NCBI RefSeq assembly: GCF_036850765.1
Contig: NC_089490.1
Location: 273,186,482 to 273,250,481, forward strand
Reading direction: 5' to 3'
DNA length: 64,000 nucleotides
From: Saccopteryx bilineata
Lineage: Eukaryota; Chordata; Mammalia; Chiroptera; Emballonuridae
Every line of letters begins with the position of its first letter. Within the stretch, counting starts at the first letter, position 1. Position numbers and translations under genes: made by a program. The notes beneath the pieces were generated by a model, which ran no database searches, was not told the origin of the DNA, and saw nothing but the letters and a program-made list of their open reading frames with translations. Of the stretch, positions 37,156 to 47,746 are shown piece by piece.

Positions 37156-37785
37156 AAAAAAAAAAAAACCAAAAAACTATTAATGCTGCAGTGATTAATC
37201 CTTTGTTTCTCTTCTGAATATCTTCGATGTATCCCTAACATCTAAGTAAGTGCATGGACTATGATTTGGGGGGGGAGGGGAGTAAGCTACCAGAGAAAAA
37301 AGACACAACAGAGAAGGGCTCCAAAAATTCTATTTCAGAATTCTTCTTGGGTCTTTGGCCAAGTCAAAAGCTGCAAGGTGCAGGTACCATTTCAGAAGAA
37401 CGGTAGAAAACAGCTGATGGGAGGTTGAGAGCAGAGCAGATTATCTCAGTCCTAAAGGTTAGTTAGAATGTACTGAGCCAGAGTGGAAGCATCATGAGGC
37501 TGACACTGAAGAAAAGCCATTACTCGGGAGTTCAGCACCACACCAGAAGCAATACTAAGTACTCTTTCTGTAGAGTAAAAAAAAACTAAAATGGACCCAC
37601 TACAATAAAGCCTGAAACAAAGTTTTGGTGAAATCAAAGTGATCTATGGGTAGTCTAACTGATGATAAAAACAAAATTTTTTGAGAAAAAACAAATACAA
37701 TAATGTTGAATCTGTACACTATTTTATATTTGCATGTACTCAGAAATCAATAGTCAAAGGAGCAGAAAAATTGTTTGATCATGAA
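37156..37785. other. No gene seen; anonymous sequence
   Basis: A-run at 37157-37170 and a G-run at 37268-37275. Parts may belong to the older L1 that follows, but I cannot align them. Confidence 0.35.
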
Positions 37786-37789
37786 GAGA

Positions 37790-38830
37790 CAAAATGACCC
37801 ATAGAAACAGAGCCAAGATAAACCAGATATTGCAACAAAGCAGACAAGGGCCTCAAAACAACTATAATTAACAAGTTAAAGATTATAGAGGAAGCACAGA
37901 AATGAATAAACATATGAGAAGTATCAACAAGGAATTAAAAATATAAAATGAATCAGATGTGGGTTTTAGAATTGTCAAATACAATATCTGCAATTAAAAG
38001 AAACTCAGTGATGAAATAAGTAAATCCGAAAAAACTAAGAACTGTATGATTCCATACAAGGTGGGACACAAAATTGAGACTCATGGACATGGATAAGAGT
38101 ATGGTGGTTACTGGGGGAGGGGAAGGGAGGGGAAGGAGGGGGTGTGGGGAGGGGAGGGGTATAAAGAAAACCAAATAGAAGGTGACAGAAGACAGTTTGA
38201 TTTTGGGTGATGGGTATACAACATAAACAAATGTCAAAATGACAAAATGTCAAAATGTCAAATGACTGGAGATGTTTTATCTGAATCTATGTAATCTAAT
38301 TGATCAATGTCACCTGTTAAAATTAATTGCCTAAATTAAAAAAAAAAAGAAACTCAGTGTATAAGTTTAGCAGCAGACTGAACACAGAGGAAAATATTAT
38401 TAATAAACTCAAAGACAGGTCAACAACATTAAATATCCCAACTAAAACATTGCAAGATAAAAAAAAAAATGAAGAGCATATGAGTGACATGCACCATGAA
38501 CAAATGGTTTTACTATGCATACGAACAGATTTTGTGTATGAGTAATTTCAAAAGCTGACTCTGAAACTTATATGGACTGTTTTAAAGAAATAGTCAAGAT
38601 ATTGTTAAAAATAAGAGAAAAAACTTGCCTACTAGATATTAGGAATTATTCCTAAGGTGTCATATTTCAGAAGGCGCGATACTAGTACAAGGACAGACAA
38701 GTAGAGCAATGGAACAGATAGGGAGCTTAGAATCAAATGGACACATGCGTGGCAAGTTGATTTACAAGAAAATGACACTGTAGAGTAATGGAAAAATGGG
38801 AATCTTTTACTTAATGACACTGTAGGCCTT
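37790..38830 (+). mobile_element. Older L1 with ORF1- and ORF2-like remnants, split by a younger L1
   Basis: The left part (37840-38010) resembles the L1 ORF1 coiled-coil coding region ('CTATAATTAACAAGTTAAAG', 'TTTTAGAATTGTCAAATACA', 'ATATCTGCAATTAAAAG'). It resumes after the insertion with 'AGTTTAGCAGCAGACTGAAC' and 'CTCAAAGACAGG'. From about 38540 to 38830 it resembles the ORF2 segment around 'ACTAGTACAAGGACAGACAA' and 'GGAACAGATAGGGAGC'. ORF1- and ORF2-like parts lie closer together than in a full L1, implying an internal deletion. No frame is open. Confidence 0.65.
38011..38344 (+). mobile_element. Young 5'-truncated L1 inserted in an older L1
   Basis: A 334-bp L1 3' end comprising the last ORF2 codons ('ATGAAATAAGTAAATCCG'), a G-rich 3' UTR at 38113-38158 and an A-rich tail. 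A perfect 15-bp TSD, AAAAGAAACTCAGTG, lies at 37996-38010 and 38345-38359. A local TGTCAAAA-type tandem repeat occurs at 38230-38265. It is the same type as the 12360 copy. Confidence 0.92.
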
Positions 38831-41757
38831 CGGAAAAAAATGTTCAATGTTGTCTTCTTGTTTCCAGTCATCACAATTCTAGTTCTCTTAAATACTATTG
38901 TTTCTGTCAGTTCTGTACTTATCAGAATATCTTTTTTAAAATATCTTTGAAATGTGGCATTTAGAATTTTTTTTTGTCAATGTGGTGAAGGATTGCTTTC
39001 TTTTATCTTAAAAATATTTCTTTGATATTACAAACTTAACTGTATGAGCCTCAGTGTCTCCCTTGCCTGTGCTCATGGGCTTTTTTTCACATGTCTCCCC
39101 ACAGACATTCTTCATTAGCAAGCTAGTCATAGAAAGTTTCCAAAGTTGTTCTACATTTAATACCAGGCATGATTTCATTTAGTGGAGATGTCTTTTTGTA
39201 AGTATAAGACCAGATTAGATCTTCACATTTCCTGTTTCTGCTTCCCTGATTAACTGCTGTTTTTCTTCCACTGACTCAATGCTTTCCTTAAGCTTGCATC
39301 AGACATTATTTTGTGCCCTTTCTTGATGTGAACCAAATCTATTTCTGAGTCAGCTTCTCATAACCTATTTATTACCTTAAAACCCAACAATGGGGTCATT
39401 ATAATACATCTCTTTGATGTACTAGTGGTATTAAATGCTTGCAATATGTCAAGTACCATGTTGTAGTCAAGAAAATATTCCATTAAATTCTACATTGATT
39501 GTTCATCTACCAAGTCTTCTTCAAATAGTTCTGTTATATACCACTTAGAATGAATAGATGTTAGGTTTTTTTCTTGCAAACATCCAGTTCACTTCTCATA
39601 ATCAAATTATCTGCCTTCCACTATGAGTGATCTTTGTAAGAAGGTGATAAACACAGAATAAACCAGATGTGTTGTTTTTCTATCTTCATGATATGATAGG
39701 TACCAAGATCATAATAAGAGTCACATGATCTGAGCTCAGTCAGTAAAATCACCTTCTAGAAGAGTCATATGATCTGAGCTCAGCCAATTAGATGCCCTCC
39801 TGAAATTTTGCACAATGATCCAGTAATGCAAGAACTGAAGGAGGACATAGGGGTTATTCATCAGATGACAAAGGTGGCCCAGCCTTTCCTGCTATGAAGC
39901 TCTGGCTGTGGTTTCTGTTCCAGTCTTGTGGAAAAGTTGTGAAATTTCTGAGCTAACTCCCTAATATCTTTACTATAAATATCTTTACCCTGTTTATTTT
40001 AGACACACAATCTCTGCTGCTAAATGCTCAATCCCAAAGGACCCCAATTAAGGCAGGCAGTAAGGAACTTAGTGCTTACCTATAGTCTATTCACTTATCA
40101 TGTATGTTATCTTAGACAAGTATATCCTGAGCTTACTTTCCAGTAACATTTTAAAATCAATATTTACATGTTTTTTTCTGTGATCTGTTAAATTAACAAT
40201 AGAAATACAAGTTAAATTGGTCTTAACTTATTTGTCATTAATTAACCCATTGAAGACTATATATTAATTAACAACATAATTTAAGAAATAGAGAATAACT
40301 GATATCTCACCAGCCATAATTTTTCCACATTTATAATCTTAGTGTATATTATTTTTCTTGTTTTGAAATTTGGCCAGTATTTGGTGTCTCTACTGACCTA
40401 GTTCTTTCACTTGTTCCATGCTTTCACCAATATATTAGAAAATTCATGATTGTAATTGTGCCATTAAACAAAAAAGGAAATAAAACATAAACAAAAAAAG
40501 TACCTACAACTTATTTTCCTAAAAACCATCTTGGATTGGCTGATAAATTTCATTTAATTTATTTAAAAAATATTTTCTTTCTTCTGCCTTTTCTGGATTG
40601 AACACTTTTAACTTTTTCTAGAAAGAGTGGACTTTCTAGTGGAATCAGGCTGGGTGGGAGTTCTCGGCCACCTTCCTGTTCCCAAGCAGTGGCTATACTT
40701 GTCCTTTCTCTGTTCTGCTAATGACAAATATGGTTTTTTTTTAGATTCTTTTTTGTTAATTTTAGTTTTTTTCTGATGAGTGGACCTAATTCTTTAGACT
40801 GCAACCACCCTGAGAACCAAGAAAAATTTTTTAAAAAATCATTGCTGAGAACCTAGCAATATGTTTCACACTCAACATTGTAGTGCTGGGTTCATCATGT
40901 ATGCGAACGGAATCCGTGAGATTAGAAACACTTGTACTCCTCAGTTAAAAAGGGAACGGGAAACACTGGGCCGCCCTTTCAAATGGTAGACTAGAAACAG
41001 GATTGGCAATCTGTGTTGTTTTATTTTCCCACTAAATCAAATTTTATGAGTAAGTGGTTTTCTTGTTCTTAATTTCATGACTTAGCAATCTTTAGTGCCA
41101 CAATTATTTTTTAAAGGTGTCCCATAGATGTTATTATTAATTTTTGAAATATTAAATGTAATTTTAGCTAATTTAAAATAAGTTATGTCTGTAAAGTTAC
41201 TGTATTTCACTCTATTGGTATATTTTTTAGTGCTCTGAAGCAATAATAGGGTAGATGTACGTAGAGTTCTTGAAAGTGTTAAAGTTTTCCAAATGGCTTT
41301 GCTTTCAGGAAGTAGTTAGAGGAAGCCAGAACCCAACCCCATCATTTCACTTCCTATCTTCAACAACCAGTTATATAAATAATTCTTTTCTGCTTTCAAA
41401 TGTAATATCTAGTATACTCCTCAGTTAAACTGCAAGAAATATTTGCATCTCTTTGAGATTTGATGAGGTATGACCTGTGTTGCAGACCAACTAATCTACA
41501 GCAAAATTGTCGGAAAAATTATCTTACCTATAATCACAACAGTGAATGAAATATAGCTATATAACCGTGACACTCGAAACACTTCTGCCCCAAATAAATC
41601 TCTGTAGTAATTTCTTCAGGGAGTGCTTTAAAAGAAAAAAAAGTAAACACATATTAAAGAGAAAGATACCTCTGTACATTAGATAATATCATTCTGCAGG
41701 GTTTGGTAGTAGCTGATGTCTTTAAGGTCTACAATCAAGATACCATGCCAGTCAAAT
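38831..41757. other. About 2.9 kb AT-rich, no gene seen
   Basis: No supported exon. 39717-39786 holds a short tandem duplication around TGATCTGAGCTCAG; the surrounding 39660-40070 has an LTR-like look that I cannot assign. Confidence 0.4.
39717..39786. repeat. Imperfect direct repeat, unit about 43 bp
   Basis: AGAGTCACATGATCTGAGCT and AGAGTCATATGATCTGAGCT recur 43 bp apart, each followed by CAG(T/C)CA and ending near a CCTTCT/CCTCCT word. It may be a duplicated regulatory segment of an old LTR; this is inference. Confidence 0.6.
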
Positions 41758-41983
41758 CATTAAGTCAGGGGTTGGGAACCTTTTAGACTGAGAGAGCCAT
41801 GAACGCCACATATTTTAAAATGTAATTCCATGTGAGCCACACAATATGTTTAACACTAAATACAAGTAAATGTGTGCATTTTATGTAAGACCAACACTTT
41901 TAAAGTACCATAAGTCTCTGAATTCTTTTTAATAACGTTGTTACCCTGTTGCTAACCAATGATGAATAAAGTACTTCTTACCA

Positions 41984-43909
41984 TTAATGTGACTCCTGGT
42001 GCTGCATGGTTTTGCAGATGACTTTGTAGTCTGGTTGATACGTGGTGAGGTTAACCTTCAGGCAGGCGTTGAGACTTCCATCCGTTAAAAGTGATCGTAG
42101 GTTGGCCTTAATGTTCTTTAGATGTGAGAAAGACTGCTCACACGCATACGTGGAGCCAAACATTGTCAGTACAGCAATACTCTCATGCTGCTGTGTGCGA
42201 TATGTGATGGGAAGCACGTTCCAAGTTTTGACAATCAACTGCTCCACGGGTTGAAGTTTTTTCATTTCTTCCCACTTAGGTTTGCTCACCATCTCTGCTT
42301 GCTGTCATGCAAGTCTTTCCAAATCTTCATTCAGTGACTTGAACTTATTCACCCACATGTCTGAGGCCTTCAGGTCAGCAGCTTGTAGCTCAAAATCTCT
42401 GACGGAGACACCAGGGATGTAACTCAGGTTGGTGCTGTCCACTGTCCACTCGTGTGGATGGGTGATGAACTTAAAAAGATGAGTGCGCTCACGAAATTCT
42501 CCAAAGTGCACTTTGAATGACAGCAGGAGATTAGATGTGAAGCCCGCTAGCTGCTGGAGATCAAGATGTTGAGCAGGGTCACTTGCTGTGCATGCATCTT
42601 TAAACTCTCCCAGTTTTTTAAAGTGTAGTAAATGACCTGTTTCAATGTCAGCAATAAAGAGTTCCAGCTTGTTTTCAAATACAAACACTGCTTGTTGATG
42701 AGATAAGACTATTTCCAACACCTTGCATTTTCACATTGAGCTGGTTCAGATGTTCAGTCATGTCCACAAGATAGTAGAACTTCAGGAGTCACTCAGCGTT
42801 AGCTAACTCAGGATGCTTGACGTTTTTCATTTCAAGAAAAGTCCAGATTTTGCTCAGACAAGCTGTGAAACGGCTGAGCACCTTTCCTCTTAATAACCAA
42901 CACATTGCTGTGCAGAAGCAGACCAGGATAATTATTCCAAACTTTATTTAGCAGTGTTTTAAACTGGCGATTATTTAAGGCTCGGGCAACAATAAAGTTG
43001 ACCACCCAAATGACCAGTGACATCACCTCACCAAGCTGCTCACCACACATCTGAGCACAAAGCGCCTCCTGATGTAGGATGCAGTGAAAACTTAGAATGG
43101 GTCTCTTTTTATGTTCATGAAGAAATGCTACGAATCCTCTGTTTTTCCTCACCATGCACAGAGCACCATCAGTACACACCGAAATAAGTTTATCCATTGG
43201 TAGATGTTTTTCTTTAGCGAACTCAGTAAAAGACTTGAATAAATCCTCCCCTCTTGTTATCTTTTTCATAGGAAAAACAGCAAGACTTTCCTCACGTAGT
43301 GTGTCACCAACAACATACCTTGCAATCACGCTGAATTTGGATAAATGGCTTACATCTGTTGACTCACTGAAAGCAAGAGAAAAGAATGGTGCTGCATTTA
43401 TGTCCTTAACTTGTGTTTCCTCAGTTTGATTTGCCATCATGATGATATGATCATGATCAGTTCTTGCCGACAGAGGCATGTCTTTTATTCGTTTGATTAT
43501 CTTGTCTTTTTCTGAAAAGTTGTCAAAAACTTCATTGGCAACATCAAGCATGAATGTTTTGGCATACTCCCCATCTGTGAATGGCTTTCTGTTTCTCACA
43601 ATTGCTAAAGCACCAGCAAAGCTGGTCGAATTCAAGTCACCTTGTTGGGTCCAAAGACAGAATTGTTGCTTGCATTCTGCATAGTAGCTCTTGACATGCT
43701 TTCTTCCTGCTGTCCCCTGCTGGACATTTCAATGCAAATGTAGTATGGCGTGTGTCGAAGTGCCGCTTTATATTTGACCGTTTCATTGATGCAATTTTAT
43801 CATTGCATATTAGACACACTGCAGAACCTGCTCTCTTCACAAAGGCAAATTCTTCTGTCCATTCCTACTGAAAAATATGATACTCCTCATCTTTTTTTCT
43901 TTTAGCCAT
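41984..43909 (-). pseudogene. hAT transposase pseudogene (GTF2IRD2/SCAND3-like family)
   Basis: This encoded a hAT transposase of about 640 residues, which would cut and rejoin the element's ends in the nucleus. I place the start at the ATG at 43909 because the reading from there runs in frame into a BED-like zinc finger (C32, C35, H50, H55; VCLICND then KRHFDTRH). The middle holds the RNase H-like catalytic core, with the second acidic residue in CTDGALCM (codon 43168-43170). The C-terminal dimerisation region has FGSTYACEQSFSHLK, with its Glu at 42137-42139. Where relatives usually read LDESTD, this copy reads FSESTD (Ser codon 43366-43368). Breaks: TAG at 43865-43867, a frameshift near 43665-43680, a frameshift near 42835-42860, TGA near 42790, a frameshift near 42700-42725, and TGA at 42305-42307. 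Related proteins are often annotated as GTF2IRD2-like; this copy is a transposon remnant, not that host gene. Confidence 0.94.
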
Positions 43910-44168
43910 CTTCTTCGTCAAAAGGGTTTCTGCAATTAGCTAGCTGACTACTTGATTAAAAGGAGGGAAGTTTACTTCCTGACCTCACAATGACCTGTAT
44001 ACATTATGCATTATCCAATAAAAATTTGATGTTGTCCCAAATGACAGCTGTGATTGGCTCCAGCCACCCGAAACCATGAACAGGAGCAGTAGGAAATGAA
44101 TGGATTGTAATACATGAGAATGTTTTATATTTTTAATGTTATTATTTTTTTATTAAAGATTTGTCCAC

Positions 44169-44206
44169 GAGCCAGATGTAGCCATCAAAAAAGCTACATC
44201 TGGCTC
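44169..44206. promoter_or_regulatory. Subterminal hairpin of the hAT element
   Basis: A perfect 14-bp inverted repeat, GAGCCAGATGTAGC and GCTACATCTGGCTC, is separated by 10 bases. It lies 25 bp from the right terminus and a further GAGCC copy follows. Subterminal repeats in hAT elements are often transposase-binding sites; that role here is inferred. Confidence 0.7.
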
Positions 44207-44411
44207 ACGAGCCATAAGTTCCTGACCCCTGCATTAAGTCATCCTTAACAAGTAATTGAATAAAATCAATCACATTAAGGACCTAGGATAATCTGTACCT
44301 TTCTTCTGAAGAAGAGTGCCATATTGCCTTTGGGCCATCTAATCTAATGTGATTTTTACCATTACCTTCTTTTTTGGTTGCAATTATCATATTTTTGGGG
44401 GGCTGCTTATT

Positions 44412-44775
44412 TAGTTTTTTTTCCCTTCTTTTTGAATTGAGGGAAGGTGAGATAGAGAGACAGACTCCTGTACACACTCTTACCAAGATCCACCTGGCAA
44501 CCCCATCTGGGGCCAATGTTCTGTCCATCTGGGGCCAAGCTTACAATCGAGCTATTTTTAGGTCCTGAGATGGAGGCTTCACCCTCACCACCCTTGTTGA
44601 TGCACTATAACCAATCAATCCAGGGCTTTGGGAGAAGAAGAGAGAGAGAGGGAAAGGGGAGGAAAAAGGTGAAGAAGCATGTGGTCACCTCTCCTGTGTG
44701 GCCTGATTTGGAATCAAACTCAGGACATCTACACACTAGGCCAATGCTTTACCACTGAACCAACCATCCAGGGTC
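44412..44775 (-). mobile_element. Rhin-1-like SINE, diverged copy, minus strand
   Basis: On the minus strand it starts ACCCTGGATGGTTGGTTCAG with a decayed B box, then a body matching 45754-46167, and ends in a T/A tail at the left. An imperfect TSD is likely (TTAGTTTTTT at the left, CTAGTTCTTT at the right). Many CpG sites of the younger copies have decayed, so it is an older insertion. Confidence 0.88.
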
Positions 44776-45739
44776 TAGTTCTTTTGTTTTTTGTTTGTTT
44801 TTTGATGAATTTTGTTTTACCAAAATTTGTCACTCTGGATCATGAGAGAACTGAGCAAATGTGTGACATTCTCATACTTTGGTGGAATGGGAATCTCTCT
44901 CTATCCCATAGGAAGTGGAATCCCTCCTATCTTACAGGAAAGGTGGGTAAACTGAAGACAGAGATTTCACTGGGGAGCAGTGTGATATCCACCTTTGTAG
45001 AGTTCACTCTACAGCTGCTACAAAGCACATGGCAGAGAATGCTTGAGTCTCATAGCAGATACATTCTCATAAGTTCTGTAGAGAAGGGTCTGCTTAGGGG
45101 ACACATGTAAATGACACATCAACCATTCTGTCTGTACCTGGTAGAATCAAGAGGAAATAGGAGAGCACTTCATATTTTCAGGAGATATTTAGCTGTAGTG
45201 ATAATTAAAAATACTCTCTTCACTTCCCAGCTGTCATTCAATACATAAAACAATACCTAGAGAAATCTTCTTTGTTTCTTGTAAAAAAATTTTTTCACTG
45301 ATAATCTTAAATAAAGAAGTAGACTAATACAATTATATGCCTTTGCAAAACCTATCTTGGGTTTAATAAGAATATCAACCCAATATTTCCTGCAAGGTTT
45401 ATTGATGCTTATAAAGTGATTTTGTATTTTTTCTACTACCAGGTGATTATTTTTATTAATTTATTTTATAATATTTCTATTTAGGGGAATAAGATACCAA
45501 CTTGAGTTCTGCAACTGGTAAAATTGTACGGTTCCTTTTAATCACCTTTAATAGTGCCATCTACACATTTTGTAAAAGTGCAATGAAATGCAAAATATAA
45601 TGTAAAACAGGAACATAATGGCATACTTACTGAATTCATTTAAAGGATGCTTTGCATATACTCTGCAGACCTAGAGTTCCCATCATATTGTAGGGAATTG
45701 TATTATTTCTAAGTGAAATTTTTAATACTTTCTTTTTTT
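44776..45739. other. No gene seen; anonymous sequence
   Basis: The 143-codon plus-strand frame beginning at 44679 starts inside the SINE and has no recognisable domain. Confidence 0.45.
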
Positions 45740-45753
45740 AAAGAAAATCAGAG

Positions 45754-46167
45754 GCCCTGGCCTGTTGGCTCAGCAGTAGAGCGTCGGCCTGGCGTGCGGG
45801 GGACCGGGGTTCGATTCCCAGCCAGGGCACATAGGAGAAGCGCCCATTTGCTTCTCCACCCCACCCCCCCCCCCGCTTCCCCTCCTTCCTCTCTGTCTCT
45901 CTCTTCCCCTCCCACAGCCAAGGCTCCATTGGAGCAAAGATGGCCCGGGCGCTGGGCATGGTTCCTTGGCCGCTGCCCCAGGTGCTAGAGTGGCTCTGGT
46001 CACGGCAGAGCGACGCCCCGGAGGGGCAGAGCATCACCCCCTGGTGGGCAGAGCGTCGCCCCCTGGTGGGCGTGCCGGGTGGATCCCGGTCGGGCGCATG
46101 CGGGAGTCTGTCTGACTGTCTCTCCCCGTTTCCAGCTTCAGAAAAGAGAAAAAAAAAAAAAAAAAAA
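45754..46167 (+). mobile_element. Rhin-1-like SINE, young full-length copy
   Basis: A 414-bp SINE starting GCCCTGGCCTGTTGGCTCAG. It has a Pol III A-box-like TGGCTCAGCAGT (from about 45766) and an intact B box GGTTCGATTCC (45808-45818). A GC-rich body follows, ending 'TCCCCGTTTCCAGCTTCAG' and a poly-A tail of about 20. The TSD AAAGAAAATCAGAG is at 45740-45753 and 46168-46181. Preserved CpGs, the pure tail and the perfect TSD indicate recent insertion. Two 22-bp units with CTCF-like cores lie at 46024-46067. Confidence 0.97.
46024..46071 (+). promoter_or_regulatory. Tandem pair of CTCF-like motifs inside a SINE
   Basis: CACCCCCTGGTGGGC at 46035-46049 and CGCCCCCTGGTGGGC at 46057-46071 match the core of the vertebrate CTCF site on its reverse strand (CCACCAGGGGGC on the forward). 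They belong to two 22-bp tandem units that differ only by two CpG-to-CpA-type changes. Binding is a prediction. Confidence 0.55.
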
Positions 46168-46237
46168 AAAGAAAATCAGAGAAGTTTTCTTTAAAATAAA
46201 TCTGTATCAAATCTTTTAATCAAGCAAAATTAAAATA

Positions 46238-46635
46238 GGCCCTGGCTGGTTGACTCAGTCATAGAGCATCAGCCCAGCATGTGGATGTCCTGGGTTCAAT
46301 TCCCAGTCAGAGCACACAGGAGAAACACCCATCTGCTTCTTCACCCCTCCTCCTCTCCCTCTCACTTCTCTCTCTATTTTCCTCACTCTGTTCTCCTCCT
46401 GTAGCCATGGCTTTATTGGAGCAAGTTGGCTCTGGCTGCTGAGGATGGCTCCACAACCTCTACTGCAGGTGCCAAGAAGAGCTCGTTTGCTGAGCAACAG
46501 AGCAATGCCCCAGATGGGCAGAGCATTGTCCCCTTATTGGCTTGCCAGATTGATCCCAGTTTGGGTGCATGCAGGAGTCTGTTTCTGCCTCCCTCCTTGT
46601 ACTGAATAATGATAATAATAATAATAATAAATAGA
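46238..46635 (+). mobile_element. Rhin-1-like SINE, older copy
   Basis: Begins GGCCCTGGCTGGTTGACTCA and has the B box GGTTCAATTCC. Its body parallels 45754-46167 but with CpG decay and about 35 fewer bases. It ends in an (AAT)n tail at 46605-46631. No clear TSD. The CTCF-like cores have decayed here (region 46500-46550). Confidence 0.9.
46605..46631. repeat. (AAT)n microsatellite
   Basis: Grown from the SINE's A-rich tail. Confidence 0.95.
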
Positions 46636-47305
46636 AATAAATACTTTGAAGAAAAAAAATCACAGAAAGGTGGCATTTAGTTACCCTGGATCTTGCAATT
46701 ACAAGTCTCAGGGTTACAGTAATGCCATTTTTCAGACAGTGCCAATACTGTGGGCACACTTTGCTTCCCATCAAAGTTCTTACATGCTATTTACAAAATC
46801 CTCTTATCATGACACCTCCACTCACTGATGGAGGTGAGATATGGAGGTTAAGTGACTTTCCTGAGGCCACTGTAACAAGCCATGGTACTTAGGAAAGCTG
46901 CAGCAACCTTGGTTCTGTTAAGCATGTGGCCTGGTTCTCTGACAATCATTTCTGGCCATTCTACCCATTAGCCCACAGTCACATTGGTAGATCCATAAAC
47001 AAAAACTATGTTCTTAAGTGACCTCTTTTACAAACTTGTGAGAAGTTTACCATAGAGTTCTGCACTCTATTCTATGTGTGATTCTATATGCTTTTGTTAG
47101 TACCTTACATAGCTTATGTATTTTCAGAAAAATAAATACAACTAACTATAATATACACTTAAGCACTACTCAATTCACTAATACTCCTAGTTTTACAGTG
47201 TTTTCAGATATTTGAGAACCTAAGAAGCAAGGCTGGCTCTACCATGCTGTTTAACCTCGAGTGGTAGATTCCATCCTGAGGGACAACAGCTTGACCCTGA
47301 CATTG
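46636..47305. other. No gene seen; contains a possible MIR
   Basis: 46845-46930 reads GAGGTTAAGTGACTTTCCTG then AGGCCACTGTAACAAGCC, the usual reverse-strand MIR word order. The rest is anonymous. Confidence 0.5.
46840..46930 (-). repeat. Probable MIR fragment, minus strand
   Basis: Contains GGTTAAGTGACTTTCCTGAG, the MIR core on the reverse strand. Short and diverged. Confidence 0.55.
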
Positions 47306-47310
47306 GAAAA

Positions 47311-47695
47311 AAAAAAGATGTAGTATATATATATAATGCAATACTACTCAGCCATAAGAAATTATGACATAGTGAAATAAGTAAATCAGAAAAAGTTAAA
47401 AATTGTAGGATTTCACACATAAGTGGGATGTAAAACTGAGACTCATGGGCATAGATAAAAGTGAAGTAGTTACCAGGGGCAGGGGATGTGAAGTAGGGGT
47501 ATTTGGAGGAGGGTGTGGGGGGAAGGGTGTAAGGAGGGACAAATATAAGGTGATGGGAAATGATTTGACTTTGGGTGATGGGTATACAACATAATCAACA
47601 GTTCAAATGCTATAGAAATGGTTACCTGAAAACTAGGTACTCTTATGGATCAATGTCAGAAAATTTAATTTTCTAAATAAAATTTTTAAGAAAAG
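47311..47695 (+). mobile_element. 5'-truncated L1 3' end
   Basis: Starts near AAAAAAGATGTAGTATATAT, then has 'AATACTACTCAGCCATAAGA', 'AGTGAAATAAGTAAATCAG', 'TTTGGGTGATGGGTATACAA' and an A-rich tail. This is the last part of ORF2 plus 3' UTR, with about 60 bp missing after 'GCCATAAGAAATTATGACAT'. No clear TSD. It is older than the copies at 12360 and 38011. Confidence 0.88.
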
Positions 47696-47746
47696 AAAAT
47701 AGAAATGACAGCCACTTATTTGATTGGAGTATTCATCTTTGTTTTT

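Larger units (their letters stand above)
41766..44231 (-). mobile_element. Autonomous-type hAT DNA transposon, 2,466 bp
   Basis: Ends are CAGGGGTTGGGAACC on the left and the reverse complement of CAGGGGTCAGGAAC on the right. A perfect 8-bp TSD, CATTAAGT, lies at 41758-41765 and 44232-44239. It encloses a decayed hAT transposase gene on the minus strand, with about 220 bp of non-coding sequence on the transposase C-terminal side and about 320 bp on the start side. Both non-coding ends contain repeated GAGCCA words. A 14-bp inverted repeat (44169-44182 and 44193-44206) sits 25 bp inside the right terminus. It is full-length in structure but not coding-competent. Confidence 0.96.

Noticed and set aside
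42832..43635. 267-codon minus-strand frame as a host gene
   Set aside because: It is the middle of a hAT transposase inside an element with terminal repeats and a TSD, and it is frameshifted at both sides.
45755..45830. tRNA gene
   Set aside because: The A- and B-box-like motifs belong to the tRNA-derived head of a SINE; the cloverleaf is not preserved and the unit is dispersed.
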